A stretch of DNA of 64,000 nt from Diplolepis rosae (GCA_030998225.1 JAPYXD010000744.1:868001-932000); one strand, 5' to 3'. Shown: positions 35,396-45,122, numbered from the stretch's first letter. The notes: generated by a model from the letters alone, not told the origin. Made by a program: numbers and translations.

Positions 35396-35675
35396 CTTTC
35401 GTAAAAACCCTTTTTTATGACTCAGGGGGTCTCAAAACGTAAAGATTTGATGAAAATATCGAAAGTCATTTTTCACATAAAACCAATACCCTCTCATCCA
35501 TGATGAGAATGTAAAAATATTTCGTCGAAAAAAAAATTTGGACTGTAAATCTTCCATGAAGTGACCCATATATATATTTTTTTCTTTTGAATATTCAATC
35601 AACTAAGTATGTAACAATAAAATTGGACTTTATGATTATGAACATTTAATTCACCGTTTCATTTTTGAGTAGGAG

Positions 35676-35939
35676 TGTTGAAGTTTCATTTAAAATACTC
35701 GACAAAAATGAATCTCTATGAGTTAAGAGTTAATTTGGTTAGTTTCATAAATGAAAATGTAGAAGCAACCAGTAAGCTATGCCGATAAGATTAAAAAAAA
35801 TTATAAACATAAACTGTCACCATCGTCGTTAAGGCGTATGTAAGGTTGAAACAAGTTCAGTTGATGCTGAGCTGTATTGAGTTAAGTATCGTTGAATAAA
35901 AGGAACAAGTTCTTTCGTACTTCTTTATTTAGTTATTCA
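35676..35939 (+). repeat. LTR-like sequence (264 bp)
   Basis: It starts TGTTGAAGTTTC and ends TTATTCA, with a GAATAAAAGG poly(A) region, as in short copia LTRs. I could not find a target duplication, so it may be the end of a longer element or a chance fit. Confidence 0.4.
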
Positions 35940-35999
35940 CTACCTTTCCTAGATAGCTCTGCCAATATCCTACACTACTAAAAAATATCCTTTACAACG

Positions 36000-36437
36000 A
36001 ATTCATCAACTGGAGACTACTACCATCTTATGGAAAAATTAAGACCAAACTAAACGCCATCAGCAAGCTGTGGAAAAAAATCAAGAAGGAAGATATGCCC
36101 GAATACAATAAGTAAGAATGGCTGATCAAATTTGGTTGGATTATTGAGGAAATTGCTGATAAAAAACTCACGATCATCAGACTGATATTCGGAGATCCGT
36201 TATTCACACCCTTGCGGAAAGAACTCCTGCAGGAAATGATAGAGTTCCCCTTCAACTATTACCCCCACCTAATCTTTCATTTATGTTTCTCAGCAACGCG
36301 AGAATTAACAAAAGAAGAAAAAGAACGAATCGTCAAGAAAGCCCATTCAGCACATTTAGGAGATACCAAGACATTAAAAAAAAGGAAAAATAATAGAAAT
36401 TTGGCTAGGCATGGATAATGAAATTAAAAAATATGTA
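36000..36437 (+). pseudogene. Errantivirus-type Ty3 remnant: integrase zinc-finger region (first piece)
   Basis: The frames read PLFTPLRKELLQEMIEFPF, then RELTKEEKERIVKKAHSAH, which resembles the stretch before and including the first histidines of a Ty3 integrase zinc finger. In-frame stops are present. It breaks at 36426-36437, inside a 12-bp duplication, and resumes at 37878. Confidence 0.65.
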
Positions 36438-36536
36438 TAGATCATGAAGATGATGTTAAAAACGTCTGAGAATCCATATTGTGTGAAGGTATGAAGGGTA
36501 GAAAAACGACTTCTTCAGACTATAATAAATATTGAG

Positions 36537-36583
36537 TTGTATTCGACGTTTCGAAGTCATGTACGACTTCCTCATCAGGACAA
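36537..36583 (-). ncRNA. Hammerhead ribozyme motif of the Penelope-like element
   Basis: On the minus strand: CTGATGAG, a perfect 6-bp stem II (GAAGTC-GTACAT-GACTTC), then GAAACGTC. The core nucleotides CUGAUGA and GAAA, a GUC cleavage triplet and a two-base stem III (AC/GU) are all present. Stem I can form between TTGTC and GA...CAA with a small internal loop. This is the best-formed hammerhead in the window. Confidence 0.75.
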
Positions 36584-37220
36584 AATTGGCATTAGTCAGA
36601 TATAAAATTGCAGTGTATCATCGGTCATCTCCAGGAGTAAAAATATGAAGCGTCAAGAATGATCATTTAAAAAAATATACAGTATTCGTCTCTCTGTATG
36701 AAAGAAAGAGAATAGAGAGGATAATATAAAATAAATAACATAGAGTTTTAAAAATAAGAAATCGCTGAACAGATATAAAATAAAATAAATAACTAGTATA
36801 AACATAAAAAATTAATTACCTAAAAATCCATGTGAGGTCATTATAATAAAATTTTTTTGGACAAATAACAGAGACTAATCGAATTAAACAATTAAAACAA
36901 TTAAACAATAACAATTTGTTTCACACATGATATTAAAATTATGGAAATAAATATATAATAATAAATGTTAACGAGACAAGAGATCAAGCTATACTGAAAG
37001 GTGAGTAGCGACGACAGAAATTTATAAACAAACATAGAGTAAGTGACGTATAAACTAAGAAATTGGAAAGTGCTATAATGAAAATGAGATATATTATAAA
37101 TTACTGAATAAAATTAGTATTGAAATTAAAATAAGAAAAAAATACAGATTAATAATGGGACGGAGGAAATTAATGAAGACATGGAAACAAAGAATGAAAA
37201 TGATATTTGTCTATTTTTTA

Positions 37221-37790
37221 TTAATCACGTTTGGAATTTAGGAGTTGTTCCAAGATCACATTATAAGAAGGGATATAATTCTTTAAGTCTGTAATAACAT
37301 TCAAGCAATTGTTTCCTTCTTTTTTTATGTAAAAAATTTCGGCTAAGCATCTCTTAAAATAATTGTTTTCTTTGTGTAAAATTAATAAGTTATCCCATTC
37401 AAAATCATGGTCAAATTCTAATATATGCTTACTGACAAAATTGTGATATTTCTCATTCAGTTTAATATTATTACGATGTTCATTTCGTCTAGTTCGGAGC
37501 AATCTACCAGTCTGGCCTATATATGTTTTTTACATTGTTTACAGGTGATCTTGTAAACCACATTATATTGTTTAAAAATATCCAAGGGATCTTTACCAAG
37601 TTTAATCATATTGTCTAACTTTGAATCAATTCTAAAAATTGTATTTAAATTGAAATCAGATAATATTATTTTTATTGAAAATGAGATATTACCAAAAAAT
37701 GGGATAGATATCAGTCTTTTAGAATCAAATTTTTTATTATCATTATTGTTAGTAAAATAATTGTTATTATTGTAATATAAAATTCTACGT
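37221..37790 (-). pseudogene. Penelope-like RT C-terminus and GIY-YIG endonuclease remnant
   Basis: The 93-aa frame 37502-37221 (RTRRNEHRNNIKLNEKYHNF and onward) is the C-terminal half of the endonuclease. The upstream frame to about 37790 holds the RT tail and the GVYKI-like start (NVVYKITCKQCKK). The two are out of frame because one A appears to be missing in the A-run before YIGQTGR. The nuclease is therefore split and presumably inactive. Confidence 0.8.
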
Positions 37791-37877
37791 TTTGTTTATG
37801 TATTTTTGGAAGTTATTTATTTATTTATTATTTATTATAGTCTGAAGAAGTCGTTTTTCTACCCTTCATACCTTCAC

Positions 37878-38207
37878 AAAAAATATGTAAAATCTTGCCT
37901 GATCTGTCAACTCCAAAAAACAACTAGGATTAAAAGCCAAGCCGAAAGTATACTGCCAGACTCACTACTAGCGCCCAACGAAAAGTTAAAACTAGATATA
38001 TTCGGACCTCTTCCAGAAACATATAAAGGAAATAAATATATCCTGAGTATGCAGGATAGGTTGACACGATACACCTTGTTAGTTCCCCTTCAAAACAAAT
38101 CCACCAATTCTATTATTGGAAGCAATGATAGATCATTGCATTCACACCTTCGGAGCCCCATAAACAATTCTTTCGGACCAAGGGTCTAACTTTTAATCTA
38201 AACTTAT
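37878..38207 (+). pseudogene. Errantivirus-type integrase remnant (second piece)
   Basis: After the Penelope insertion the frame resumes with YVKSCLICQLQKTTRIK (the C..C of the zinc finger), LKLDIFGPLPETYKGNKYIL (first catalytic Asp) and, in another frame, TILSDQGSNF (second catalytic Asp). A stop and a frameshift are present. It breaks at 38203-38207, the first copy of CTTAT. Confidence 0.82.
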
Positions 38208-38938
38208 TGTTGTGCAGTAAAAGGACTATTGAAAGTTGAAAGTCATCTTAAAGCATTTAGAAAATAGTTAACAAGAATTCTTAAATTTGAGTGATGTTAT
38301 AAGGTTTATATATTTATGTCAAGCCTACCTTCTCTTTATCATTCTGTATTTACAATAAGCAGCTGCAAGGAATTAATAGAAAAATTTGTAAGCTTAGAAT
38401 ATACAAACTAATTTGTCTCTTCGATCCAACATCGTAAAGTAAATTTGTTAACAAGCCTTTAAGAATTTCTACTTTATAGACGCTATTTATTCAAGTCCAA
38501 GGTAATAGACCAAACACACCGCCTACAAATTCACGGCTAGTCCTAAGTCCTTTATGGCCTAATCTCTGCTAATCCTGCCTGCCTACGTTCGACTCCCAAC
38601 TCATCTACCTAGTCCAACAATCCGCCTACAGCCCCCACCATCTAATTTCGAAAACCAATCAAATCTCCCAACACCTTCCTAGATTTGCTTCTTTTGAACT
38701 TAGAGTACAATTTTTGATGTATCTTCTCGTTTTTCTAATGTAGCAGTCTTAATATAGCCATTGTTGACATCGTACGTCGACCTTGGCAAATCTTGTCTTG
38801 ATCTACCTTTGTAAATAAATACAGTCCACCTTGTTGTTAACCCTCAAGCACTCGTTTCTTTTTCTCTTCACAAACCTATCCCGTCTTAGTTTGCAATTTA
38901 AGGGATAGCTCGCGTTAAACTAAACGCGAGACATAACA
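38208..38938 (+). repeat. Solo LTR (731 bp) in the errantivirus-type integrase
   Basis: It begins TGTTGTGCAG and ends GAGACATAACA, so it has TGTT...AACA ends. The 5-bp duplication CTTAT lies exactly outside both (38203-38207, 38939-38943). A GTAAATAAATAC poly(A) region is near the right end. The parent family is not identified; it differs from the BEL element above. Confidence 0.8.
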
Positions 38939-39880
38939 CTTATGATACAGTTCGAGAATGTGTTAAACATACAGCATATCAAGACCACATCTTTTCACCT
39001 ACAATCTAACGGTAATGTAGAAAGAAAGCACTCCACGTTAACAAACCTAATCAAAACCAGTATTGCTGAAAACACTCGACAATGTGATAAAAATTTTTAA
39101 TTTATCAACTTTGTGATTAACACTACAACCAAAAGGAGATTAGACGAAAACATTACAAGAACACATACAATATATAAGACAGGGGATCTCGTCAAAATTT
39201 TGAACAATACTAAACAAAATAAATTAGAGTAAGCCTAGAAAGGCCCTTATGAAATTATTGACCTCATGGATAACAATAATTTAAGAATTCGAAGTAAGGA
39301 TAAAATCATCAGAATTTACATAGATCAATGTATGCCGTATTTTATAGATGATATAAACTAACGGAAAGTGTTCTGAGCCAGATTGACAGCGAATATGATA
39401 AACTATACGCCGACAACAAGCATCTCGCAACAGTTCGAATAAACCACACGAAAATCCTAAAGCTAATACTTGACTTATCATCCGTAAATCACAAAGATTT
39501 GGTTTCAAATCAAAACAGCGAAAGGGAATTGGTCCGTAACCTCGGCAATGGACTAAAAGCAGTTTCACGAGATAGCGTCGTCAACAGCAAACTTATGGTA
39601 GCAGCAAATCAGATCGATAAGACAAATGAAGACATCAATTCCATTAATGACGGAAAGCATGGCATAGTACATCCTCACATTTTTACGCCTATCATCTTGA
39701 AGGAAACCATTAGGGAATTTTAAAACAAACAGCAAACCAGGTACCACTTTGACGCAGAGGAAGAAAATTACCAACATTCAAAAAATAATCCCTATCCCTC
39801 ACCCAATTCAAAACATCTATTTCTCCATTATAACCGTCCACGACTATGTCATGAAATAGCGTGACTCTTATGTACTTAAC
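38939..39880 (+). pseudogene. Errantivirus-type remnant: integrase end and envelope fragment
   Basis: The integrase resumes with QSNGNVERKHSTLTNLIKTS, which includes the catalytic Glu, and continues to a C-terminal piece (TGDLVKILNN, RIRSKDKII). From about 39360 the sequence resembles the extracellular part of an F-like envelope of insect errantiviruses (HKDLVSNQNSERELV, then HPHIFTPIILKETI). Stops and frameshifts show it is a fossil. A further piece with the transmembrane end lies at 44050-44367. No functional envelope can be read. Confidence 0.65.
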
Positions 39881-40440
39881 TTGACTTGACTACCTTCAAT
39901 CAATACACTAATAGTCATAGAGAACCCAGAAATTTTCTTGCGGATGAAACTTCCGTCGACACTTTTTTAATGCGAAACTCGAAAAACATGGTTTTTCATT
40001 CGGATTAAAAAAACATTAAACTATTAGTGTAAATTTGGACTTTTGATTTTAAAGCGTGACGTCACCACGCGGACAATACTTTTCCGTTTTTTCAAGCGTG
40101 CGGCCGGTTATTGCATGAACGCGCTCAATTGTAAAAAGACTGCGGAGTACAAAATCTGTTTTAGGAACCAACCTAACATTAAATTGATAGACCGTCAAAC
40201 CTGCGAGGAGACATAATCCAAACGATACGCAGATATTACTAACTGTAAAACGTCACCAGAAAGAGTGGTACAAAAGGCTACGGAATGTAAACAAGCTAAA
40301 ACCCTCATGGGGGAGCATCTAAACCCCAAACGAGCTGCAGATATGCGCAGGCTTAGTAGAACTTAGGTGAAAACCCTAACAGAAGTGTTTATTGGTCACG
40401 GCCAGGGCAGGTCGACCTCTAATGTATTGGGTGCCCCCGT
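39881..40440. other. Mixed remnant DNA before the THAP gene
   Basis: Several insertions appear to be fused here. Frames such as NCKKTAEYKICFRNQPN could be envelope-like, but I could not confirm it. The piece TLTEVFIGHGQ near 40375 resembles the start of the RNase H region of a non-LTR element, whose later part may be the one at 42578. Confidence 0.35.
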
Positions 40441-40444
40441 AGGA

Positions 40445-40479
40445 TAGTTCATGTGCAGTGGTGTACGCGGCGCTAGTTG
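40445..40479 (+). repeat. 35-bp direct repeat, left copy
   Basis: It runs from TAGTTCATGTGCAG to GCGGCGCTAGTTG and differs at one position from 42536-42570. The two copies bracket the THAP gene. Confidence 0.75.
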
Positions 40480-40597
40480 TCGGAAGCGGGTGGAGTGCGG
40501 CAAGGGGGACGGGTTCGTATGAGTTCCGCCATTGTTGTATACAAGTATCAACAATTCGTACGCGATCGCGGTTTATAATCATTTCAAATCATTTAAA

Positions 40598-42338
40598 ATG
40601 AATTCGAAGTACGAGATTCAGTGTGCTGTGAGTGGGTGTACCTCCAAAAGGGGTCGGAAGAACAATTTATCAATTCACCGGTTTCCGAAGGAAGAAAATG
40701 CCGGACAACGATGGATAGAAGCATGCTCAAATCCCTGCTTGTCGAGGTTAGGATACCTCGAAGTACTAGGAAGACAATTTTTTATTTGGCATCGACATTT
40801 CGATGAACAATATTTCTACCAGAAGAGAAATGGTGCTTTTCTTTTAAAGTACGGTGCTTTTCCAACGCTAAATTTACCGTCGTGTAGTGATGTGTCGAGT
40901 GGAGGTGGTGTGAACATTAAACCGGCGAGTGTTTCTTCCCCATTCGACTTCGAAATTTTGATTCTCGAAGCAGAAAAACCTGCAGAAGGCACACGAGACT
41001 TAGGAGAAAGTAGCGTGCAGTTTGCACACGTAAGTAGCAATATTTTTAATTTCATATGATGTATATAATTTCAAACTTTTCGACTCTGATCAGAGTCCTC
41101 ATTAGTTATCTTTATTTCTAAAATTTTAAGTGCAATAAATAAAATATTACCCATACGGGCCCTATTTCGAAGTAAACTTTGAAAATGTTTATATATATAT
41201 ATATTGCAAAAAACGTCAAATTTCGATCTTTTTGAATAAATATTAATAACACTGAAATTAATTAAGACTTTTAAACGTTTTTGGTCTCATTTTGAAGGTT
41301 ACTCTTCATAGTATTTTGTTAACTTATCAAGATATTTTTAGAATTTTTCTTTTGGATTCTACCCTCGGGTCAAACATGGTACAAACATGTCGAAAAATTT
41401 CAAATGAAGACAGTAATCTATAAATTTTATTAAAATATGATACACATTGGTTTTTAAAAATTTCTTGTAAGTAGCTACACATTTTAAAAATTTTATGACC
41501 TTTTTGTATCATTTTTGACGCCGGGTAGAATCCAGGAAAAAAAATCTGAAGATATCTTGATTAGTTAGCAAAATACTATGAAAACCTACCATTTAAATGA
41601 GACCAAAAACTTTTAAAAATCTTAATTAATTTCAGAGTTGTTAATATTTTTCAGAATGATTGAAGTTTCACGTTTTTTGAAATATTTTTTTATAAAATTA
41701 ACATTTTGTTATTTTGTTTATTTTATTATTTTGTTTTATTTGTTATTTGCAAAATTTTATTAACTTTTATTTTATGATAGGGAAAAAAATTGCAACTTGT
41801 TATTATAAAAATTAAGACACTTTAGGAATAGCTGAAACAACAAGTAAACAAATAATTTCGACCGGCAGTGTACTTCTGTCTAAATGTTACTGAAGGTATA
41901 GATACAAGTACATATATGGTATAAAATTACAAAGGATTATTTATGAAAAAATAGCTGAGAATTGCCAATACAAATTCCACAATGTCAGAAATTCCCACCA
42001 CAATTTCGCGAAACATGTGACTGGAGTTTCATTTTATAAAATTTATTTTTATTTATTTTATAAAATACCTACGACATAAATTTCAAATATTCATAGAAAT
42101 TAAATGCTTTTAATCTATATTCCAGAAAAAAGAATCAGAAGATATCCCAGAAGCAGGGACCAGCAAGGATGTACTTGCAGAAGACTTTCACACAACACCG
42201 AAGAGACCTATCTCGACCCCACAAAGTGTTCGATTCTCTTGTAGTACAAAAATCTACGCAAAATGTGCTGAGCAACTATATTTTCTGAAAATAAAAATGC
42301 AAATTACAGATATTTTTGATTTTTATTTATCACGTTAA
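40598..42338 (+). CDS. THAP-domain protein, two exons, 214 codons
   Basis: Exons 40598-41029 and 42126-42335 (stop to 42338) join in phase 0 across a GT-AG intron. The N-terminus has THAP features: C-x4-C (CAVSGC), SIHRFPKEE, RWIEAC and GAFPTLNLP (the AVPT-like box). THAP domains bind DNA in P-element transposases and in host transcription regulators. The third zinc ligand appears lost: where CxxH (YVCSxHF) is expected the sequence reads IWHRHF, with tryptophan at the cysteine position. The second exon is Ser/Thr-rich with no recognisable catalytic domain. It could be a small host regulator, a P-element-derived fragment or a pseudogene. A 475-bp foldback sits in its intron and a hairpin follows the stop. 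Confidence 0.62.
41206..41680. mobile_element. Foldback/MITE in the THAP intron (~475 bp)
   Basis: The left arm from TGCAAAAAACGTCAAATTTC and the right arm ending GAAGTTTCACGTTTTTTG are inverted. Matching inner blocks include TTTTTGGTCTCATTT against AAATGAGACCAAAAA and GGATTCTACCC against GGGTAGAATCC. The arms are about 150 bp with mismatches. I found no TSD. Confidence 0.65.
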
Positions 42339-42348
42339 AACCATGATT

Positions 42349-42433
42349 TAAGGCAAAATTGTGAAAACGTAATTCAAGAGTGAGTTGATATTAACTTCTC
42401 ACTCTTGAATTCAATTTTCACAATTTTGCGTTA
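42349..42433 (+). repeat. Strong ~85-nt hairpin just after the THAP stop codon
   Basis: The left arm CAAAATTGTGAAAACGTAAT plus TCAAGAGTGAG pairs with CTCACTCTTGA plus ATTCAATTTTCACAATTTTG across a ~13-nt loop, leaving only a few unpaired bases. It would lie in the 3' UTR. It could be a tiny foldback element or a miRNA-like precursor; nothing in the sequence decides between them. Confidence 0.6.
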
Positions 42434-42535
42434 AACCTTCAATTTCCTTTTAATTTTATTTGAATATATTCTCTGTAACACATTTAAAGAACCTACGTAT
42501 GCATGTATATGCACTAACACGTGCACACATAATGG

Positions 42536-42570
42536 TAGTTCATGTGCAGTGCTGTACGCGGCGCTAGTTG
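42536..42570 (+). repeat. 35-bp direct repeat, right copy
   Basis: Matches 40445-40479 at 34 of 35 bases. It lies between the THAP gene and the non-LTR tail. Confidence 0.75.
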
Positions 42571-42577
42571 CTAACGG

Positions 42578-42887
42578 TCCACCACCTTTGCATTAGGTTT
42601 GCACGGCCTGGTCACGGCGACCTCGCTTATCACAGACATAAGATAGGGCTTGCAGAAAGTCCACTTTGCCGATTATGCGGGGAAGACAACGAAACTTCCA
42701 CCCATATACTTTGCTTAGACACTCACCGTCTACATCTCCATAGACGTGGCCGTGATTCAGACCAAAAGCGTGGCTCAGGTCTTTGCCCTTTGGCACGGGC
42801 TGTGGGGTCGCATCTGAGGTTTTAGTGTGTGATGCAACGGGAATACCCAAGCATCAGGGGCCCTTCCAGGTCCCAGCTATAGTTATA

Positions 42888-42917
<30 letters not shown>
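42578..42917 (+). pseudogene. 3' end of a non-LTR retrotransposon with (AAT)n tail
   Basis: The frame reads RPGHGDLAYHRHKIGLAES then PLCRLCGEDNETSTHILC, the C-terminal RNase H and zinc-knuckle-like region (CxxC...H...C) of R1/I-clade non-LTR elements. About 200 bp of 3' UTR follow, then (AAT)n at 42888-42917, a tail type common in such elements. It is 5'-truncated. Confidence 0.72.
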
Positions 42918-42918
<1 letters not shown>

Positions 42919-43014
42919 GAAACTACTTTGATCTTAGGCAAAATTGCAAAATTTATAATAATTACGATACTCTGTATTTAAAAAATATATTACAGACGAG
43001 TAAACTGGAATACT

Positions 43015-43988
43015 TTAACCCTTTAAGGGTCAAAATGGCATAAACGATACACCGGTCTTTGAGACTGAAAAAATTGAGAGGGACATATTTGTGAAGTTCA
43101 AGACGTGCCCTTTCCAATGGTAAATACGAAATTGATCTAAAACATTATTAATTATAAAAATATTCAGTTTTTAAAAAAAAAGCACGATTTTTTCGATCTT
43201 TTTTTTTTTTGAAAGCGAGTTTTGAAAGGTTTCCTGGTCTGTCAACGACCTGGAACATTTTTAACCGGTGGAATAAATGTCTGAACTTTAAGAAGGTGTG
43301 GTTCAGAGATTAATTTTTCACTTTTGTCTTTACAAAATGGCGCCCAAATTACAAAATTTTCACGAATAAATTCAGGATTTTTTTTGTCAGAAAATATGAA
43401 CAAACCAAGAAAATTACCAAGAATGAAAAGTTCTTAGAATCACTCAAAAAATACGTCTGAATTTTTTCAAAACGTCTCGAGCAACTTTTCAATTTTGCAA
43501 ATAGCATAATTTTTGCAAAATAAAAAAATTGCTCAAATCAACCCGAAAAAATTTGTATGTATTCTTTGACCAATTTTAAGAAATTTTTATTCTTGGTAAT
43601 TTTCGCTATAAGTCTATTGCTTTCAAGAAAAAAATTCTCAATAACCTCGAAAGTACCGCAGTAAAAATTAATCTCTGAACCACACCTTCTTAAAGTTAAG
43701 ACATTTATTCCACCGATTAAAAATGTTCCAGGTCGATGACAGACCGGGAAACCTTTCAAAACTCGTTTTCAAAAAAAAAAAGATCGAAAAAATCGTGCTT
43801 TTTTTTTTAAACTGATTTTTTTTATAATTAATAATTTTTTAGTTCAATTTCGTATTTACCATCGGAAAGGGCACATCTTGAACTTCAAAAATATATTCCT
43901 CTCAATTTTTTCAGTCGCGAATAGCATAAGTTACACGGCCTCAAAGACCAGTGTATCGTTTATGCCATTTTGGCCCTTAAAGGGTTAA
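43015..43988. mobile_element. piggyBac-like foldback element (974 bp) with TTAA ends
   Basis: It starts TTAACCCTTTAAGGGTCAAA and ends with the inverted counterpart GGCCCTTAAAGGGTTAA, so TTAA flanks CCCTTTAAGGG-type termini, the usual piggyBac signature. The arms extend inward for over 300 bp (for example AAACGATACACCGGTCTTTG against CAAAGACCAGTGTATCGTTT), so it is a large palindrome. No transposase is present. Confidence 0.85.
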
Positions 43989-44049
43989 TGTAACCTATGA
44001 TATACGATACGATACCCAGGGGAAGATTTGTCTAAATTAGCAAAAAAAA

Positions 44050-44367
44050 CTAATACAGCTCCTTAATGTGACAAACAATAATGAGCTGCAGCAAGCGCGT
44101 ATAAATCTAAATGATACGGAAAATATGCTCAAAGAGATCGCACAGCACCGTCACACTAAAACGTGGACCAAATCAATCATCCTTGGGTACCTTAAGTATT
44201 TAGGATATGCATCCATTGCTGTCGTATCGGCATACTTAATGTATAAAGACGGACTACTAGAAGCAATAAAAATTTGTATCCCCAGGAAATTATGTTTATT
44301 CTGTGTAAAGACAAAAGTCGAGACGCCAACTTATGTAGTAACATATAATGCCAGCTGTGAGATTTGA
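44050..44367 (+). pseudogene. Envelope transmembrane end of the errantivirus-type element
   Basis: The frame ELQQARINLNDTENMLKEI, then a hydrophobic segment (YASIAVVSAYLMY) and a short cysteine-bearing tail to a stop at 44367, resembles the C-terminal membrane anchor of insect errantivirus envelope proteins. It is separated from the rest of the envelope remnant by about 4 kb of other insertions. It is a fossil fragment. Confidence 0.6.
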
Positions 44368-44370
44368 ATT

Positions 44371-44526
44371 ACATGTATGAAGCTAAATAATTTTAATTTA
44401 ACAGATGGCTCTGTAACTTTATATGAGATGGCGAGCCAGTCCGCTTCCGACCGACATTCTGTAAATATCGATTCTGAATAAATGGCTATCTTTTATGTTA
44501 AACCTTCCGATTATTTTCTTACACAG
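44371..44526 (+). repeat. Possible 3' LTR of the errantivirus-type element
   Basis: It follows the envelope end directly, starts TGTATGAAGC, contains TGAATAAATGG and ends near TTACACA. There is no matching 5' copy in the window, so this is positional inference. Confidence 0.35.
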
Positions 44527-44637
44527 CGTATTTCAAAATTGTCGGTTCTACAGTTTACGTTCATAATAAAGTTATGAAAAAGTGAGCACCAGTTAGGTGG
44601 CTCAGAAAGTTTTTAAAAACCAATCATCTTCTTTTTA

Positions 44638-45015
44638 CAGTAAAACCTCATTTATCGGGACGCCCTTGAAATGTAAACACCTCTTTTATCGGGATTTGGA
44701 GGGGCTCCCCACTACCACCTACAGTCTCATGGTGGGTTGCCATGACTCTTGTTGTATGTTGACATTTAGTAATGGTTATGTACATAAGTTGTAATGTATT
44801 TGCAAATTGTGTAAATTTATTTGGTATTTCATGATGGAAAATGAAGATAGAAATACAAACGAAGGTATGTAAAAAAATTGACATAATAAAACTCCTGCAA
44901 ATGAAACATCTGGAAACTGTCACTATGTCACTATGTACAAGGAGTGGTGGCTGGAGGAGAAACAAAATGTCCCGATAAATGAGGTTGCGAGATCCCGATA
45001 AATGAGGTTTTACTG
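44638..45015. mobile_element. pogo/Tigger-like MITE, copy 2 (378 bp)
   Basis: Same inverted ends (CAGTAAAACCTCATTTATCG) as 5072-5478, with TA at 44636-44637 and 45016-45017. The body is nearly identical but lacks the ~30 extra bases near the right end. The high similarity of the two copies suggests recent movement. Confidence 0.88.
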
Positions 45016-45122
45016 TATTTATAACATAAAGACTGAAAAATTGATTACAGTAAGAGACGTGATTATTGATGAAATTAATTACTTATAATAAGGCCTGTGT
45101 TGAGACTTGAAAGAATTGGTAA

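Larger units (their letters stand above)
28885..35566. mobile_element. 6.7-kb TIR element carrying a higher-order satellite array
   Basis: The left end GGTCATTTCATGGGAGATTT and the right end AAATCTTCCATGAAGTGACC are inverted over 26 bases with two differences. CATATA lies immediately outside both ends (28879-28884, 35567-35572), a probable 6-bp target duplication, though the right side runs into a TA repeat. Inside: a GC-rich island (29240-29530), a diverged monomer region (29700-29980), the satellite (about 29985-35145) and a CAGA microsatellite (35346-35395). No transposase is visible. Confidence 0.68.
36438..37877 (-). mobile_element. Truncated Penelope-like retroelement (1440 bp) with GIY-YIG endonuclease end
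   Basis: The 12-bp duplication AAAAAATATGTA (36426-36437, 37878-37889) bounds the insertion. The minus strand encodes the RT tail and GIY-YIG region: SIPFFGNISFSIKIIL, then QYNVVYKITCKQCKK and, after a one-base slip in an A-run, IGQTGRLLRTRRNEH. A 47-bp perfect inverted repeat lies near both ends (36483-36529 and 37831-37877), and a hammerhead core lies at 36537-36583. A frameshift and truncation make it non-autonomous. Confidence 0.85.

Noticed and set aside
44371..44526. A confident 3' LTR call for the errantivirus-type element
   Set aside because: There is no second copy in the window to compare with, so it is kept only as a low-confidence feature.
5082..44965. Minus-strand ~104-aa ORFs at 5082-5396 and 44648-44965, seemingly a conserved protein pair
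   Set aside because: Both lie wholly inside the two copies of one pogo-type MITE and include its inverted repeats, so their similarity comes from the element.
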